Assembly: GCA_963383645.1 (NCBI GenBank)
Contig: OY726560.1
Location: 89,043,093-89,107,092 of the forward strand
DNA from: Muscardinus avellanarius
Lineage: Eukaryota > Chordata > Mammalia > Rodentia > Gliridae
DNA length: 64,000 nucleotides
Direction: 5' to 3'
Shown: piece after piece, positions 20,995-30,870 of the stretch
Position numbering within the stretch: position 1 is the first letter of the stretch
Layout: each line of letters opens with the position of its first letter
Notes under the pieces: model-generated
What the model was told of the DNA's origin: nothing
Databases searched by the model: none
Seen by the model: only the letters and a program-made list of their open reading frames with translations
Made by a program: the position numbers and the translations under genes

Positions 20995-21476
20995 TAGCTT
21001 TCTGTCTCTGTGACAAGACACCTGGGAAAAACACCTTGGAGGAGAGGATTATTTTGGCTCATGGCCCCAGTCTGCGGTCAGTTGGCTTCATTAATTTGGT
21101 CCTGTGGTGAGGCACAGCATGATGGCAGGAGGGCTTAGCAAAGCAATGCTACTCACCCCTAGGCAGCTGAAAGAGAGAGAGAGACAGAGACAGACAGAAA
21201 CAGAGACAGAGAAAGAGAGAGCAAGAGCAAGCAAAAGCTAGCGGGAGGGAGAGAGGGAGGGAAAGAAAGAGAATATGAAGGAGGAGGAGAAAAAGAAGAA
21301 GGAGGAGCCAGGCGTGGTGGCGCACGCTTGTAATCCCCGCGCTTGGGAGGTGGAGACAGGAGGATTGCGCAGGTTCGAAGCCAGCCGTGCTGGCGTAAGA
21401 AACCCTGTTTCAAAAATAAAATAGGTCTGGGAGTGTAGCCCGGAGGTAGAAGGGTTTCCAGGAACCCCAGTACCAC

Positions 21477-21510
<34 letters not shown>

Positions 21511-21765
21511 AGGAAGAGGAGCAGGGAGGAGGAGGGATAAAGGGGCCATGGTTAGGGTATGCTTCCAGGGAATACTCCTAGTGACCACCTTCCTACTGGG
21601 AGGTGCCACGTTATGAATCCATCATATGGACTACTCCACTCATGTGGTTAGAGTCCTCATGATCCAGTTGCTTCCGCAAAGGCTCCCGCCTGACACCACT
21701 GCACTGGAGACCAAGCCTTCCGCACATGAGCCTTTGGGGGAACCTTCCAGATCTAGACTGTATCA
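20995..21765. repeat. Unassigned old repeat, copy 2, with inserted SINE
   Basis: Runs from 'CTTTCTGTCTCTGTGACAAG' through 'GGATTATTTTGGCTCATGG' and a GA-rich middle (21170-21305), to 'CCAAGCCTTCCGCACATGAG' at 21711. It shares text with 8691-8990. I recognise it as a common interspersed mammalian repeat but cannot give its name. Confidence 0.65.
21306..21508 (+). repeat. B1-dID SINE (subfamily III)
   Basis: 'AGCCAGGCGTGGTGGCGCAC', 'CAGGTTCGAAGCCAGCCGTG', 'GTCTGGGAGTGTAGCCCGG', 'GGAACCCCAGTACCACC', then a 30-nt poly-A. The intact tail implies a young insertion into the GA-rich part of the old repeat. Confidence 0.94.
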
Positions 21766-22084
21766 ATGATCAAGTGACAACCCCAGCTAAGCTGATGAAA
21801 GACTAGATTTTGGAGGTCTCTTTCAGGAAAGACAAAGCTATACCACAATTATTTTTAAAAATTAGGGCAATTACATACGTCTTCTTATTTATTATTATCT
21901 ATTATTGAGAAGAGGCAAGTCAAAGGTTTATAAGTGGGGAAGAGACCACAGGCAGCAAGATGCTTGTGTAAGAGATATGAGCCAGGAAGGAACCCAGGTA
22001 CAGACATTCCTATGATCTGGCACCACATTCCAGCCCTGCATCTGCACAGGAAACCTGTCAGGTACTGAGGCTTTCGAGAGGCTG
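21766..22084. other. Unique sequence
   Basis: No gene or repeat recognised. Confidence 0.4.
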
Positions 22085-22265
22085 GGTAGGGGTGCTAATT
22101 CTGCAGCTGGACAGCTGAGTTCCAATTCTACTTCTCCCCGTGAGGACTGTGGCCTGTCATCTCAGTTCCTATCCAAAAGACAAACAGATGTGGCTTAATA
22201 TGGTTGTTCTGTGAATTTAACAAGATAATAAATACAAATAAGGTGGCCATAGGTTCTGAATGTCT
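22085..22265 (-). repeat. Probable MIR-type SINE
   Basis: 'CAGCTGAGTTCCAATTCTAC', 'CTGTCATCTCAGTTCCTATC' and 'GAATTTAACAAGATAATAAA' fit a reverse MIR with high divergence. Confidence 0.45.
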
Positions 22266-22329
22266 ACTTTAGCTCCAGATTCCCTTGGCTTTAAAGTGGG
22301 ATATTATATAAGCTATGATAGACTAAGTA

Positions 22330-22452
22330 GACTCAATCTGTTTTAGTTGTCAGTCACACAGTACAACAGATTGGGGGACTTATCTGGAGGTCCAATTTGG
22401 AGTCGGCCTTCTTGCTAGCAGAGTCTCAAAGTCTTGCAGGCCACTGCATGGT

Positions 22453-22487
<35 letters not shown>

Positions 22488-22636
22488 AGGGAGAGAGAGA
22501 GAAAGAAGAAGAAGAAGAAGAAGAAGAAGAAGAAGAAGAAGAAGAAGAAGAAGAAGAAGAAGAAGAGGAGGAAGGAGGAGGAGGAGGAGGAGGAGGAGGA
22601 GGAGGGGAGGAGGGGAGGAGGAGAGGAGGAGAGAGG

Positions 22637-22681
<45 letters not shown>

Positions 22682-22794
22682 GAGGAGAGAGGAGAATGGA
22701 GAGAGGAGAGAGGAGAGAGGAGAGAGGAGGAGAGAGGAGAATGGAGAGAGGAGGAGAGAGGAGAGAGGAGAGAGAGAGAGGGAGAAGAGGAGAG

Positions 22795-22846
<52 letters not shown>

Positions 22847-23080
22847 TGTGTGTGTGTGTGTCCAGGTCTCCTCTCTTCTAATGCTATCAGGATGTAATTA
22901 TGGGTCCTCTACCCTAATGACCTTAATTTAATTGGAACCTATTCTCAAAGGCCTCACCTCTCCTATAATGGTCATACTCAATTTCCACCCTTCACTGACC
23001 TTTCAAAGGGGATCACACTGTAACACAGGAGCCTTTGGAGGACATGCCATATTTAAATCACAGCTGTGGATCTCCACGTT
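22330..23080. repeat. Unassigned old repeat around the GA-rich tract
   Basis: The flanks ('GTACAACAGATTGGGGGACT' and, after the tract, 'CAGGATGTAATTATGGGTCC', 'CAAAGGCCTCACCTCTCC') recall an old interspersed repeat whose name I cannot assign. The GA-rich tract sits in its middle. Confidence 0.45.
22453..22860. repeat. Very long purine tract, ending in (GT)n
   Basis: 22453-22844 is purine on the plus strand except T at 22697 and 22742. The first 244 nt are uninterrupted. Blocks in order: GA, G10, GA, GAA (about 20 units), GGA (about 10 units), GA, GAGAGG variants, GA. A GT run at 22845-22860 closes it. The 166-codon Glu/Arg-rich frame here is a repeat artefact. Confidence 0.97.
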
Positions 23081-23468
23081 GTATATATGGCTTCAGCCAC
23101 AGCCGTCTGGTGTTTTGACTTTGGTTAACTTTGAAGATGAAGAGGGATAATCCTGCTCCCTTTCCTGACTCTTTTTGGATATAACTTAACTAGCTTCTAT
23201 CTTTCTAGGACAAAACATTTTGGTTTCCCAGTAAAACAAAGTACACAGGGGAATGTGAACTAGGCACAGGTAGTTTCTTCTGATGTAGAGGGACAATGGG
23301 AGAAGTCCTACCCACTATGGTCCCTGCCAGGGACCATAAAATGTTTGAAGCCACCAGGAACCCAATTAGTGAAACCAATGGAGAAATGTGGGATTTTTAT
23401 CTTCAATATATGTAAAAGATAGAGGCTAAGAGTCTTTATAGCTTGAGGATCAAGAAAGTCTGGACAGG
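23081..23468. other. Unique sequence
   Basis: Contains a small inverted repeat near 23310-23335 (GGTCCCTGCCAGGGACC). No gene recognised. Confidence 0.45.
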
Positions 23469-23683
23469 GCCAGGCGTGGTGGCGCAGGCTTGTAATCTCA
23501 GCACTGGGGGAGACTGGAGGATCACAGTTTGCAGACAGCCTCAGCTACTTAGAGAGGCCTTTCACAACTCAGATCCTGTTTCAAAATAAAAAATAAAATG
23601 ACTACAACATATGGCTGGGGATGTAGCTCAGAGATATAATACCCCTGGATTCCATCTCTAGTACCACAAAAAAAAAAAAAATA
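23469..23683 (+). repeat. B1-dID SINE (subfamily II)
   Basis: 'GCCAGGCGTGGTGGCGCAGG', 'CAGACAGCCTCAGCTACTTA', linker, 'GGGGATGTAGCTCAGAGA', 'GGATTCCATCTCTAGTACC' and a 13-A tail. Confidence 0.92.
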
Positions 23684-23858
23684 GAAAGCCTGGATGTTCT
23701 AATTTATTATATTATAAATATGTATTTATTGAAGCCAGGCATGCATGTGCATGCTTCTAATTCCAGCATTTGTGAGGCTGAGACAGGAGGATTGCGGTTC
23801 ACAGACAGTATTAGCTACTTAATGAGGTCCTTTGCATCTGCTTAAAAAAAAAAAAAAA

Positions 23859-24040
23859 GGCCAGGCATGGTGGCACATGCTTGTAATCCCCATGCTTAGG
23901 AGGCGGAGACAGGAGGATGGCGCAGGTCTGAAGCCAGCCGCACTGGCTTTAAGAGACCCTGTTTCCAAATATTAAAAAAAGCATAAAATAAGTCTGGGAG
24001 TGTATCCCAGAGGTAGAAGGTCTTCCAGGAACCCCAGTAA
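23859..24040 (+). repeat. B1-dID SINE (subfamily III), nested
   Basis: 'GGCCAGGCATGGTGGCACAT', 'CCCCATGCTTAGGAGG', 'GAAGCCAGCCGCACTGGC', 'GTCTGGGAGTGTATCCCAG', 'CCAGGAACCCCAGTAA'. Confidence 0.9.
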
Positions 24041-24048
24041 GACACACA

Positions 24049-24094
<46 letters not shown>
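24041..24094. repeat. (CA)n microsatellite
   Basis: About 26 CA units at the 3' tail position of the nested SINE. Confidence 0.97.
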
Positions 24095-24097
<3 letters not shown>

Positions 24098-24140
24098 TAA
24101 AAAATAGGGCTGGAGTATAGCTCAGAGATAGAATGCTTTG

Positions 24141-24316
24141 CCAACATGGTTGTATGGGCCTATAATCCTAGTACTTGGGAGGCTGAGACAGGAATAATTG
24201 TAGGTTTGAGGCCAGCCTCAGCAACTTAGTGAAGTGACTTTATCAAAATAAAATCTAAAATAGCCAGCAGTATAGCTCCAAGTTAGAATGCCCCTGGGTT
24301 CAATCCCCAGTACCCA
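24141..24316 (+). repeat. B1-dID SINE (subfamily I)
   Basis: 'CTATAATCCTAGTACTTGGG', 'GGTTTGAGGCCAGCCTCAGC', 'TATCAAAATAAAATCTAAAA', 'TATAGCTCCAAGTTAG', 'GGTTCAATCCCCAGTACCC'. It abuts the previous SINE head to tail. Confidence 0.88.
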
Positions 24317-24675
24317 GAATATAATAAAATTAAGAAGTTTTCAAAAGAAGTATATGTCAAATCAACTTATTTAATTAGATTTGACATTTGAAAATATTTT
24401 TTTAATAGAATATTCTGAGGAGAGTCAGTAAGACAACAACAATAAAATATTTGGTTGGAAGTACTTATAATTTCCAACAAGAAAAAATAAAAAGTGAGAA
24501 TATCTTATATTTAGCAGTATGCACTTACCTGTTTGGATAATTTTACAACTGTAGGAAGGGTATTTTCTTCAAATGTTGTGACCTAGGGGAGTTAATTTAA
24601 AATGTCAATAATTTTAAATTTAAGAATCTGAGGATTTCTAAATTTAGAATTGAAGAGGATTGTGGGTAATTTGTG
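24317..24675. other. Unique AT-rich sequence
   Basis: Nothing recognised. Confidence 0.45.
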
Positions 24676-24919
24676 AAAAGTAATACTTTTTTTTTCTTTT
24701 GGTGGCACTGGGAATAGAACCCAGGGGCGTTCTACCTCTGATCTCCACCCCAGTCCTATTTTTTAGTCTTTTTTAGTTTTAAAAACAGGGTCGCTCTGAG
24801 TTTCGAAGGGCCTCGCTAAGTAGCTGAGGCTGTTTGAGAATCGCGATCTTCTGGTCTCCCCCGTCTGAAAGCAGAAATTACAAGCGTGTGCCACCACACC
24901 TGGCAAAAGTAATACTTTT
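24676..24919 (-). repeat. B1-dID SINE (subfamily II) with target-site duplications
   Basis: The SINE spans 24699-24904 ('GGCACTGGGAATAGAACCCA', 'CGCTAAGTAGCTGAGGCTG', 'GCCACCACACCTGGC'). It is flanked by a perfect 15-bp repeat AAAAGTAATACTTTT at 24676-24690 and 24905-24919. Confidence 0.95.
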
Positions 24920-26271
24920 AAACATGTGGTTTATTTTTATTAAAATATTGATTATGCATTAGTGACAGATACAGATATGGTTACAAGTCTGTGCTTATGC
25001 ACCAAGCACAATTACTATTATATGATTTATTTTAGTATTCAAATAATTATTGTAAAGATTTTTCATTCTGACTTAATATATAGGAATATATTTTATATTT
25101 TAATAATTGACAAGTATTTTTGAATGAAACTACTTCATAGGTCTCAGTTGATCTTAAATGGACAAGTGTTTATGAATGAAACTACTAGATAGGTCTAAGT
25201 TCATCAATCAGTAAACATTCATAATTGACATGATTAATACTTTTCACAAATTTTCAGTCTTTAAACGCTCTGGGTCTGCTTGATCAATTATATTGTAATC
25301 CTGTGTATAAAGCCTTCTGCCTGGCTCATTGTAATCTCTTATTATTACCATAAGCAGCTTAGTGAGAAACCTCCCGAGTCACATAACCTTTACTAATCCC
25401 TTTCTCTGTGGCCCATGGAGCACTTTCTTACGTAGCAAGTTCAACATTAGTGTGTGTGTGTTACTTCATTCTTTAACCTACGGCAAATGTGCTTTTCCTT
25501 TTTTCTTTCCCTAAGTGGCATGTTTTATAACTATTTATTTTCCTAGGTTCTCACTTTAACTGGCATTTCCTGTCAACATAATTTCTTTCAAAGCTTTATG
25601 CAGTAGATACCACAATCTCTCCCCACTGTTTACCTCTGCCTGGGAGGAGGCATGATGGTGTTTGTGCTGTGTCTGCTGTCTCAAATCGAATGGTGTGAAC
25701 AGCCCAGCAGCACACAGGTGAGGGAGCGAGGGTGGCCGGAGAGCCCACCTGTTCACCTACTTGTTCAGAAGGTCACGTGGCCAGCAGCGTGCTGGTGCCC
25801 ACTGCCACAGTCCTGGGGAAGCTGCTGCCGTCCAGATTCCAGAACAGCTTCCCTGTCTCCTTGATGGCCTTGGCTGTGACATTATTTATTTATTCTTTAT
25901 GATTTTGGTATTGTTGACTACTCAGCCTTTTATATTGTCAGCTACAGGGTTTCATTATAGTCTCCTAGCTGGTATTTCATTATCACTCAGAAAGGTTCTT
26001 CCTCTAATGTCATGGGCTTTTACGTTGCCTTTGTGGCCACACCTTCTTATCCCTTCTCTCCACCTCGACTGTAGAATCTGTGTTCCTTGTGCTTTAGCCT
26101 CTGCCTCCATGCGTTGGGACATCGCCCTTTTCTTGTAGCATCACTTTGTCATCAGAATCTCATGAGCCATTTTTCAGCAATTCTCTTCACTGAGTCCTTA
26201 GAAATCTTCCTCTATTGACTTTTTAAGAACCTGGTAGTTTATGGTTGTGTCTGACCATTACTTTCTTACTG
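24920..26271. other. Unique sequence with a tandem duplication
   Basis: 25109-25207 holds two diverged 52-bp units (separate entry). 25620-26140 is less AT-rich and has frames of 66-125 codons on both strands with no recognisable domain. Confidence 0.5.
25109..25207. repeat. Diverged 52-bp tandem duplication
   Basis: Unit 1 begins at 25109 and unit 2 at 25161, each with GACAAGT, then GAATGAAACTACT, then ATAGGTCT and AGTT. The second copy has several substitutions. Confidence 0.9.
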
Positions 26272-26740
26272 ATACAGGTGATTCTTTGCTTAATGATGGT
26301 TTAATGATTTTTGAGCTTTATGATATTGCAAAAGCAACATGCATTCAGTAGAAATGATAATTCAAGTTTCGATCATTTGCTGAACTAACTCTGTTTTGTG
26401 ATACTCTGCTTGGCTTCTATTGCCATTCCATCACAAGGGTAAATGACTACTACTCTATTGCATGCTGTGTCATGGGTATTGGGGGGGTATAAGTATTAAA
26501 GAAACATAAGCTATTCAACATTTTATTGTAAAATGGGCTTTTTTTGGATGATTTTGCCAAACTTCAGAACTTTAGGCTAATGTAGGTGTTCTGAGCATTT
26601 TTAGTGTAGGCTAGGCTAAGCTGTGGTATTTGTCAGGCTAGATGTCTGAAATGCCTTTCTGACTTACTCTGTTTTCTACATAACTTGTTGATGGTTTTAT
26701 CTAGTCATAACCCCATTGTATGGTGAGGAGTGTGTGTATT
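26272..26740 (+). mobile_element. Tigger3-type DNA transposon relic
   Basis: Motifs in order match the recalled Tigger3 consensus: 'CTTAATGATGG' near the left end, 'GCATTCAGTAGAAATGATAA', 'ATGATTTTGCCAAACTT', 'GTGTTCTGAGCATTTTTAGT', 'GTAGGCTAGGCTAAGCTGTG', and 'CATAACCCCATTGTATGG' near the right end. A non-autonomous Tc1/mariner (pogo) element without coding capacity. Old and diverged. Confidence 0.75.
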
Positions 26741-26839
26741 TGAGTCCAAGAATCCGAAATATCTGCTTTGTCTTCTAGAGTTTTGTTGTTCAAATGGGGA
26801 GCCTGGGTTAGCAACCCTGGGCTAGCAACCATCTCATCA

Positions 26840-26960
26840 TCTAGATATGTTTAGAGATGGAGATATAGACTTTCAGAACTCACCCCACGTCTGCGAATTG
26901 GAATCTGCATTTTCTCTGTGTTTACACTGGTGTTAAGAGAACTGTAGCTTTAGGGCACTG
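26840..26960 (+). repeat. MER5-like hAT fragment
   Basis: 'AACTCACCCCACGTCTGCG' followed by 'AATTGGAATCTGCATTTTCT' and 'GTTAAGAGAACTG' fits a MER5-type hAT-Charlie element. Tentative; orientation not certain. Confidence 0.45.
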
Positions 26961-27218
26961 GGACACTAAGGCCATCTGTACAGAGTATTTGTGATCTCTT
27001 TTCCGGGAGGCCAGATAGACTCTAGGGGTGATTGATTAGCTTCAGGTGATATGAGTGTAACCAGGAGAAACAGACTAAGGGGATTCCATGCATGGGAGAA
27101 AGAGAGAAGAGACGCAGACAAAAGGACTATGGGAATGATATTTCAGATACCTTGGCTCACACAGGTATATGTCCGTCAATGTGTGTCTGTGCTGAGTAAT
27201 ATTAACAACGATGATATT

Positions 27219-27419
27219 GCTGGATATGGTGGCACATACCTGTAATATGGCTACATGAGAGGCTAAGACAGGAAGGTCTCAAGTTCAAGGCCAAGCTCAG
27301 CAACTTAGTGAGACACTTAGCAATTTAACAAGGCCCTGTTTCAAAATAAAAATAAAGAGGGCTGAGGCTGTAGGTAGGAGGTAAAATATCCCTGGGTTCA
27401 GTCCCCAATACAAAAAAAA
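27219..27419 (+). repeat. B1-dID SINE (subfamily I)
   Basis: 'GCTGGATATGGTGGCACATA', 'AAGTTCAAGGCCAAGCTCAG', 'TTTCAAAATAAAAATAAAG', 'GGTTCAGTCCCCAATAC'. A (GAT)/(AAT) trinucleotide run follows at 27420-27470. Confidence 0.9.
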
Positions 27420-27623
27420 GATGAAGATATTGATGATAGTTTAGTAATAATAGTAATAATAGTAGTGGGTCACCCAAGTTATCAAAGCAGAATCTACATT
27501 CCAATGAGAAGTCTAGATAATTACTACATATAATGAAATTTGAAAAGTACTATTCCAAAGCAGTGGCTTTCAAAGAGCTCTTGTTTGAAATTAGTGATTT
27601 TTGCAGCCTGTCATAAAAACAAA

Positions 27624-27735
27624 CAATGAGTTGCAAAGGGCTCCACTAAATAGCTGAGGCTGTCCACAAACTATGATCCTCCTGTCTCAGCTTCCCAAAT
27701 GCTGAGATTACAAGCCTGTGCCACCACGCCTGGCT
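27624..27735 (-). repeat. B1-dID SINE, B1 half only
   Basis: 'CAATGAGTTGCAAAGGGC', 'GCTGAGGCTGTCCACAAAC', ending 'GCCACCACGCCTGGCT'. The ID half is missing. Confidence 0.85.
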
Positions 27736-27790
27736 ATCCCCAGTACTACAAAACAAAAAACAAAACAAAACAACAACAAAAAACAATGAT
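27736..27790 (+). repeat. SINE 3' end with A/C-rich tail
   Basis: 'ATCCCCAGTACTACAAAACA' is the 3' end of a plus-strand SINE fused directly to the head of the minus-strand copy. Most of this SINE is missing. Confidence 0.65.
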
Positions 27791-27803
27791 AATGAAAAGG
27801 CTT

Positions 27804-27810
<7 letters not shown>

Positions 27811-27854
<44 letters not shown>
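27811..27854. repeat. (GT)n microsatellite
   Basis: 22 GT units directly upstream of a 5'-truncated SINE. Confidence 0.97.
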
Positions 27855-27856
<2 letters not shown>

Positions 27857-28017
27857 CTCCCCGTGCTTGGGAGGCAGAGACAGGAGGATCGTGCAGGTTC
27901 GAAGCCAGCCGCGCTGGCGTAAGAGACTCTGTTTCAAAAATATAAAATAGGTATGGGAGTGTAGCCCGGAGGTAGAAGGGCTTCCAGGAACCCCGGTACC
28001 ACCAAAAAAAAAAAAAA
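27855..28017 (+). repeat. B1-dID SINE (subfamily III), 5' truncated
   Basis: Starts at 'CCCCGTGCTTGGGAGGC'. It has 'GCAGGTTCGAAGCCAGCCGC', 'GGGAGTGTAGCCCGGAGG', 'GGAACCCCGGTACCACC' and a 13-A tail. The first ~30 nt of the B1 head are replaced by the GT repeat. Confidence 0.92.
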
Positions 28018-28509
28018 TGATACTTCAAATTTCAGTCTTATCCTGAGCTAGCACTATGTTTTGTGATACTCTTCTCATCTTATTAAAATAAAGTTTTATT
28101 TATGTGTGCTGGATTATGACAAAATATATATTTCTTACTATGAGTGAGAGAGGTTGATGTTGATAAATTTCATTTAGACAACTTTGATATGGGTACAAAA
28201 CCAGGTTGTCTCCTCAGTTTCTGGACTGTGTATTTACCCTTCCTCACTTCTACCTGGGAATCTTTCTAGATATTGTCTTAACTCTGTGAGGAAGGAAAAA
28301 CAGAATCATTAATAAAGGGTCATTTGTTCAAGTGAGATTCAAACAAAACTCATTAGGATATAGATAAAAGTTCTATCCATTGGTCTAAAGTAGAGCTTCT
28401 AAATCTTTTATAAGGACTACTCCTCAGAGACCGGGGATATAGTCAAGCCTTTTACCTATCACAGTGGAATTTCTTTGAAACTATTTTTTCTTTTAAATTT
28501 ATGAGCAAT
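28018..28509. other. Unique AT-rich sequence
   Basis: Nothing recognised. Confidence 0.45.
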
Positions 28510-28800
28510 CATGTGAGAGAACTTTTATAAATCAATAAGAAAAACACAATCTTAGAGAAGAATTGGAAAAAAGACTCAAAAGTGTTACTTCACATGTGAG
28601 AATACCCAAGTAGTCAAATCACATATAAAAAGGAGATCACAACCATTAGTGTTCAGGAAAGTGAAAAATGCAAATTAAAGCCACAATGATATACAACTCT
28701 TTCCACTAGAATAACTAAAATGTAGATTCACAATAAAGTCAGTGACTAGGATTGAATAGCAATAGCTTTTTTACCCTGCAGGTGGATCTAAGTTGGCACG
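28510..28800 (+). mobile_element. Old L1 fragment, sense
   Basis: 'ATAAATCAATAAGAAAAACA', 'GTGTTCAGGAAAGTGAAAAA', 'GCAAATTAAAGCCACAATGA', 'CTAGAATAACTAAAATGTAG' follow the 3' part of an old mammalian L1 in sense. No reading frame survives. Confidence 0.7.
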
Positions 28801-29160
28801 GATATTTTAAAAACAAAACTTTTTATTTGGAAATAATTTTAAATTTATAAAAAAGTTGAAAACATAAAAATAGCTAAAATCAGTACAGATAGTATCTGAA
28901 GATTTCTTACCAGGATCATTTATTTTTAACATTTTATTCCATTTGCTTTATTTGCTCATCCTCCTTACACACATGTGCATACACATTTTAATGTGTATAT
29001 TTTTCTTTTTCCATTTCTACTCACCTTTAATAACCATCAGTAATTTGCCATTTTTGTTTCATTTAAATTTGTACTTATGGGTCTAGCTATTTTTGAAAAT
29101 TTCATGTGAACATTTTCCATCATGAACACAACACTGATAAATATCACAAATATAATGCTA
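28801..29160 (-). mobile_element. Old L1M 3'-UTR fragment, antisense
   Basis: 'TTGGAAATAATTTTAAATTT', 'AAAAAAGTTGAAAACATAAA' and the following text recall the antisense of an L1ME/L1MC-type 3' UTR. It adjoins a sense L1 fragment, so two insertions or a rearrangement are implied. Confidence 0.5.
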
Positions 29161-29217
29161 AGGAGAGAGAGAGGATGCTAAGGAGGGAGAGAAAGAGCTT
29201 TATTTTTAAGCTACACA

Positions 29218-29410
29218 AGCCAGGTGCCTCACACCTGTAGCCCCAGTAGTTGGGTGACTAAGATAGCAAGATGACAGGTTTGAGGCTAGTTCTAGTGTAA
29301 TGAGAGACCCTCTTCCAAAATAAAATAAAATAAAATAAAATAGTTGGGTTTGTAGTTCAGTAGTAAAATACCCCTAAGTTCAATACACAGTTCCATAAAA
29401 CAAAACAAAA
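29218..29410 (+). repeat. B1-dID SINE (subfamily I)
   Basis: 'AGCCAGGTGCCTCACACCTG', 'GGTTTGAGGCTAGTTC', a (AAAAT)n linker, 'TTTGTAGTTCAGTAGTAAAA', 'AGTTCAATACACAGTTCC' and an A/C-rich tail. Confidence 0.87.
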
Positions 29411-30189
29411 AAGCTACACAATTCCATGGTTTTAGATAGCAAAATAGTGGCTACTGTTAAGGGCAGCAGAGATGGGAGGAGGCGCACAGAGGATGCTAGG
29501 GTTCTGATATAGTCTATTTTTAAGCATAGGCTATGGTCACATTTTTAAATCTATTTTATGAAAATTCATATATCTACGGAATAATTTGATTGTTTCTTCT
29601 GTATATCCATTTCAATTTGATACGAATTATATTTGAATATTTGCATGAAGTTTTATAGTCCTCAAAATATATGACTTTTTGTATAAAAATGAATTTCAAT
29701 TGATTTTAAAAACATTTCACTTATCTTTTTGTTCAGTGGCTAAAATACAAGTGCATTGATCTAAAACTTAAGAAAATCGCCTTCAAGTGATGAGGCTTTT
29801 CATTCAGGAAATTTCTAGTTTGTCTTATTTTAAAGTATTTTGAACATTCTCCAGTATGTCAGTGCAGCATGTGAGTGCTAAGGGGTCCATTCCCTGCCTT
29901 CCCTTCTGTGTGAGTAATTGCTGCAGCCTGCTCTGGTGAGCATGTTGACACCCCTACCTTCTGCTAAGGGGACAAAGTGCTTGTGTCACCCAGTGAACTG
30001 AATGGCTCTTGTCTCTCACTATCTCAGAGGAATAGCTCCTTCTAATCTATACTTCATTTTTATTGTACCCCTTACTTTGTGCCATGAAAATGTTTAATTT
30101 TGTCATAAAGTTGCTGATTGAATGTTCAGTCTTCAAAAATATATGCTATTAAAATGAACTGTGCAAGATAGTCTTAAAAATGATGCCCT
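29411..30189. other. Unique sequence
   Basis: Nothing recognised. Confidence 0.45.
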
Positions 30190-30870
30190 ATTTCACATAT
30201 GCCCTGCTAACACAGGTGTGAAACCCTCCATGAATCCACCATCAGGATATAACACATTTTAACACTTTTCTACATTCACTGTAGTTCTTGGTTACATTCA
30301 ATGAAATTTTAAGTATACAATCTTTCAAAGCCTCCTTCTTTCTTTCTTATTCCCCTAAGCATACTCTCTTCTTTCACTGCACAGCCTTCTCCCAAGCACA
30401 ACCCTTCTGAACTTAGTGCCTACTTTTATAATTATGTCTTTATTTCATTACAACATAGATAAGCATGTACAATAAGTGGCTGTATATTGTATATGTTTAT
30501 ATCCTTTTGCACATATTATATTTGATTTATCAAAATAAGACATTTTAATTGTAGTGCAGTGTTCCACTTCATGAATATGATGTAATTCACTTGCCCATCT
30601 CTGCCTTATCTGTTGTTAATAATTGTGCACTACTCAAGCAGTGGGGAGGTGGTTTGGGATTGGGTCTTCATGACATTGCAGTGGTATCTCTGGGCATCTG
30701 TCTGACGGTGGGATTGCTAGACTAAGTCATATCAAATCCACTTTGTTTTGTTAGTAGATCTTGCCAAATGGCTGTCCACGTGGGTGTGCCTATTTTTGCT
30801 CTAATCAGCAGAATTTTCAGATCCCTACATGTTCTCCAATGCTTGGTTTTATTAGACATTTAAATTTCAG
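30190..30870 (-). mobile_element. Old L1M/HAL1-type 3' end, antisense
   Basis: 'GACGGTGGGATTGCTAGACT' with 'AGATCTTGCCAAATGGCTGT', then 'CTACATGTTCTCCAATGCTT', are the antisense landmarks of an ancient L1 3' region ('ggattgctgggtcat', 'ctgccaaa', 'ccacatc..tgccaacacttg' in consensus). Long decayed. Confidence 0.6.

Larger units (their letters stand above)
23733..24140 (+). repeat. B1-dID SINE (subfamily II), split by a nested SINE
   Basis: The B1 half is at 23733-23858 ('GCCAGGCATGCATGTGCATG', 'GCGGTTCACAGACAG'). An ID half resumes at 24095-24140 ('GAATAAAAAATAGGGCTGGA', 'GTATAGCTCAGAGATAG'). A subfamily III SINE and a CA repeat lie between them. Confidence 0.8.

Noticed and set aside
22397..22897. 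166-codon Glu/Arg/Gly-rich reading frame
   Set aside because: It is the translation of the GA/GAA/GGA purine tract. No non-repetitive coding sequence remains when the repeat is removed.
25761..26138. 125-codon plus-strand frame
   Set aside because: No family resemblance or exon borders. Chance open frame in less AT-rich unique DNA.
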